From positions 558,001 to 622,000 of the forward strand of contig NZ_JAABOQ010000003.1 in the NCBI RefSeq assembly GCF_010671565.1: a stretch of 64,000 bases of DNA, written 5' to 3'. The position numbers and the translations under genes are program-made. The DNA is from Spongiivirga citrea. Lineage in GTDB: Bacteria; Bacteroidota; Bacteroidia; Flavobacteriales; Flavobacteriaceae. The stretch's first letter is position 1; every line of letters starts with the position of its first letter. A model generated the notes under the pieces. It was given only the letters and a program-made list of their open reading frames with translations. It was not told where the DNA came from and made no database searches. Below, one piece after another: positions 63,601-64,000 of this stretch.

Positions 63601-64000
63601 TACAGTTATGCAATTTGGAGTTTTAATGGAACACCCTTATATGCGGACGCCGCCAGTATTCCATTAGGAGCATGGCAGACTAGCGTGATATTTGATATTT
63701 CAAGAGACGGTTCCCTAAACCCATATGAAATGGGTCCAGGAAGCTATGAATTTATTGTCTCTGATCGTAATAATTGTACTTCTATCTCTAATGAAGTAAA
63801 TATTATTTTTGAGCAAACAGCAACCTATACTATTACACATACTGATATTACTTGTACCACTAATGATGGTACTATAACGTTTAATTTGGATTCCGGGTCC
63901 TCCTTAAATGGCTATCAGGTAAGCTTCAGTATCGACAATGGAGTTACATTCCAAAGTTCTGGAACGTTTACAGGGTTATCCGCTGGAACATATCAAGCAA
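60625..64000 (+). CDS. Giant secreted surface protein, adhesin-like (3' end beyond the window)
   Basis: Open for at least 1125 codons from the ATG at 60625, with an N-terminal signal helix and cleavage near SIAQ (residue 37). Early residues hold acidic DEDGDGNDD loops; a DUF11-like repeat with the conserved GLGQQIFYNLAFQNLGNDSA and NYVITDNLP lies around 440-520. Many cysteine-bearing repeats of the SprB type (DITC, DVRVQTDRGCDI, VSDRNNCTS) follow. No sorting domain can be seen because the gene is cut. Position after a PorP/SprF gene matches SprB-like adhesins moved by T9SS. Confidence 0.85.
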   Translation, partial: MIGQLLKIMLGLARIKPLLVVFLLTLFYSTTSIAQVANPFDVRYTTSVQGDYAKIANNILSASDPGFTNVVRDVNGNFFFAPAGGLDPNDDFNWASEWRFNRFGNLRFVDNFFNDSENMQYIDIDGTVDEDGDGNDDTFSSSSADLNLDQCQTIQFAGLYWSAILRDGDRAANTDYNQIKVRYPGDATYRDITADEIIFDTPNFGNAQGNFITDPYACFKDVTADIQALGIGKSGTYTVANINASLGSPAGGGASGGWTLVVVYQDVTQTNKNITVFDGFAGINNTIGGEVDFAISGFETIPTGPVRARIGVATLEGDLNLGGDQLRFRADDAPTTGGDDGEGFYRLSDAVNPATNFFNSNISEDGAYNTTRSPASLNTLGFDSDLFTVDNPSNNRIGNRETGVTLRLDTDRDSYFVFHTAFAIEIIEPQIQLIKESQDALGNNINNTDVGLGQQIFYNLAFQNLGNDSATNYVITDNLPINTIFDPATAIITSNPPGLIGPSTDGTTDLIEWTYDDISRQIIFNVDESLVTTGGAQYEINFQVQVVPDCFTIVDACNNVIQNTAFSSYQGVISGNTITDDPSFNSIDACNFGISGSTNFLTDLDDCNQSRVEILCDQELTLTASTGYTTYTWFLNGNQVGTGPQITVTQPGTYTIDKTLPDPCIDVTETIVVEFFDGGVPNPVLDVADDVRVCPNNGIQTAEIYLCGANASRFIPTNLNNVDSIEWQQLDETTCTAPDPDFDCPQLACPTEWNTISTANQFTAQDAGQYRLIVTYDGGCFRIFYFDVFKNEFDPMVTSQDIECNDPGNITVTNVSSDYEFSLQRQGDAQGPFQPSNSFDITQAGDYTVFVRQIDPTGTLDVTNLCNYTLDDIIIQDRDIDIDIITTDAACDDTRGSIRVQTNNVSPQYYYTLLSGASTVASSGPVATNDYTFNDVNPGTYDVRVQTDRGCDITEPATIDVTSDLALTAVVSQNVTCREGNIQVNATGGQTPYSYAIWSFNGTPLYADAASIPLGAWQTSVIFDISRDGSLNPYEMGPGSYEFIVSDRNNCTSISNEVNIIFEQTATYTITHTDITCTTNDGTITFNLDSGSSLNGYQVSFSIDNGVTFQSSGTFTGLSAGTYQA

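Noticed and set aside
1-64000. tRNA, rRNA, riboswitches, IS elements, prophage
   Set aside because: I looked for cloverleaf-type and rRNA-like blocks, transposase motifs and phage genes and saw none; short ncRNAs cannot be excluded by eye.

Overview
The window is chromosomal DNA of a marine-type Flavobacteriaceae bacterium (phylum Bacteroidota). Support: low G+C by eye; almost no Shine-Dalgarno sequences; TAnnTTTG-type -7 boxes; type IX secretion (T9SS) substrates with gliding-motility C-terminal domains; PorP/SprF; DUF4175-ybeY-mnmG gene order; and many flavobacterial signal-peptide lipoproteins. I see no rRNA, tRNA, CRISPR array, insertion sequence or transposase.

Layout. 1-0.4 kb: start of a cation/proton antiporter leaving the window. 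0.5-5 kb: metallo-hydrolase / subtilisin lipoprotein / M1 aminopeptidase operon, closed by a hairpin terminator. 5-7.8 kb: rnpA, DUF4349 lipoprotein, S41 C-terminal protease. 7.9-11.3 kb (minus): cytochrome c/FG-GAP lipoprotein, GNAT, CDF zinc-type exporter, rpiB. 11.3-12.1 kb: AT-rich gene-free stretch, a weak oriC candidate. 12-18.9 kb: DUF2007, a small membrane ORF, rnr, GIY-YIG nuclease, pgk, holB, DoxX-like, OmpH-like. 19-26.6 kb (minus): DUF4175 giant membrane protein, ybeY, mnmG, a membrane protein and a methyltransferase, with three parS-like 16-mers. 26.7-29 kb: a dense field of palindromic repeats holding a DUF559 nuclease gene and an AlkB-type alkane hydroxylase. 29-30.6 kb: ToxR-like membrane regulator facing a YceI protein. 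31.3-38 kb: an AT-richer accessory island (DUF4403 lipoprotein, SMC-like ATPase, HEPN protein, GNAT-PIN-PUA-like fusion overlapping an ASCH gene), ending in a decayed slipin fragment. 38-45.4 kb: DUF4269, GyrI-like, slipin, ECF sigma/anti-sigma pair with an unusual TonB-C domain, secreted proteins, DinB. 45.7-51.8 kb: gltX, isochorismatase-like hydrolase, SPFH protein, glnS. 52-64 kb: two paralogous T9SS type-B surface proteins either side of an esterase-like gene, then PorP/SprF with two SPOR domains, then a giant secreted adhesin cut by the window end.

Most notable are two unrelated families of dispersed palindromic repeats, each with a different small nuclease gene lodged inside a repeat cluster. 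Family R1 (outer ends near TGTCAGTTCGAGTG and TGTATCGAGAAC, with an inner stem that changes sequence but keeps pairing) frames a GIY-YIG gene. Family R2 (TTACACCC...CCTTCCCTC/GAGGGGTGTAA type) frames a DUF559 (Vsr-fold) nuclease gene. The same logic in two unrelated nuclease folds suggests nuclease-linked palindromic repeats, comparable in principle to REP/RAYT but without a Y1 transposase. Second in interest is the accessory island, with a probable GNAT-PIN / ASCH toxin-like pair, a HEPN RNase, a lone SMC-like ATPase and an attC-like palindrome. Third is the parS cluster, which places this region near the replication origin.
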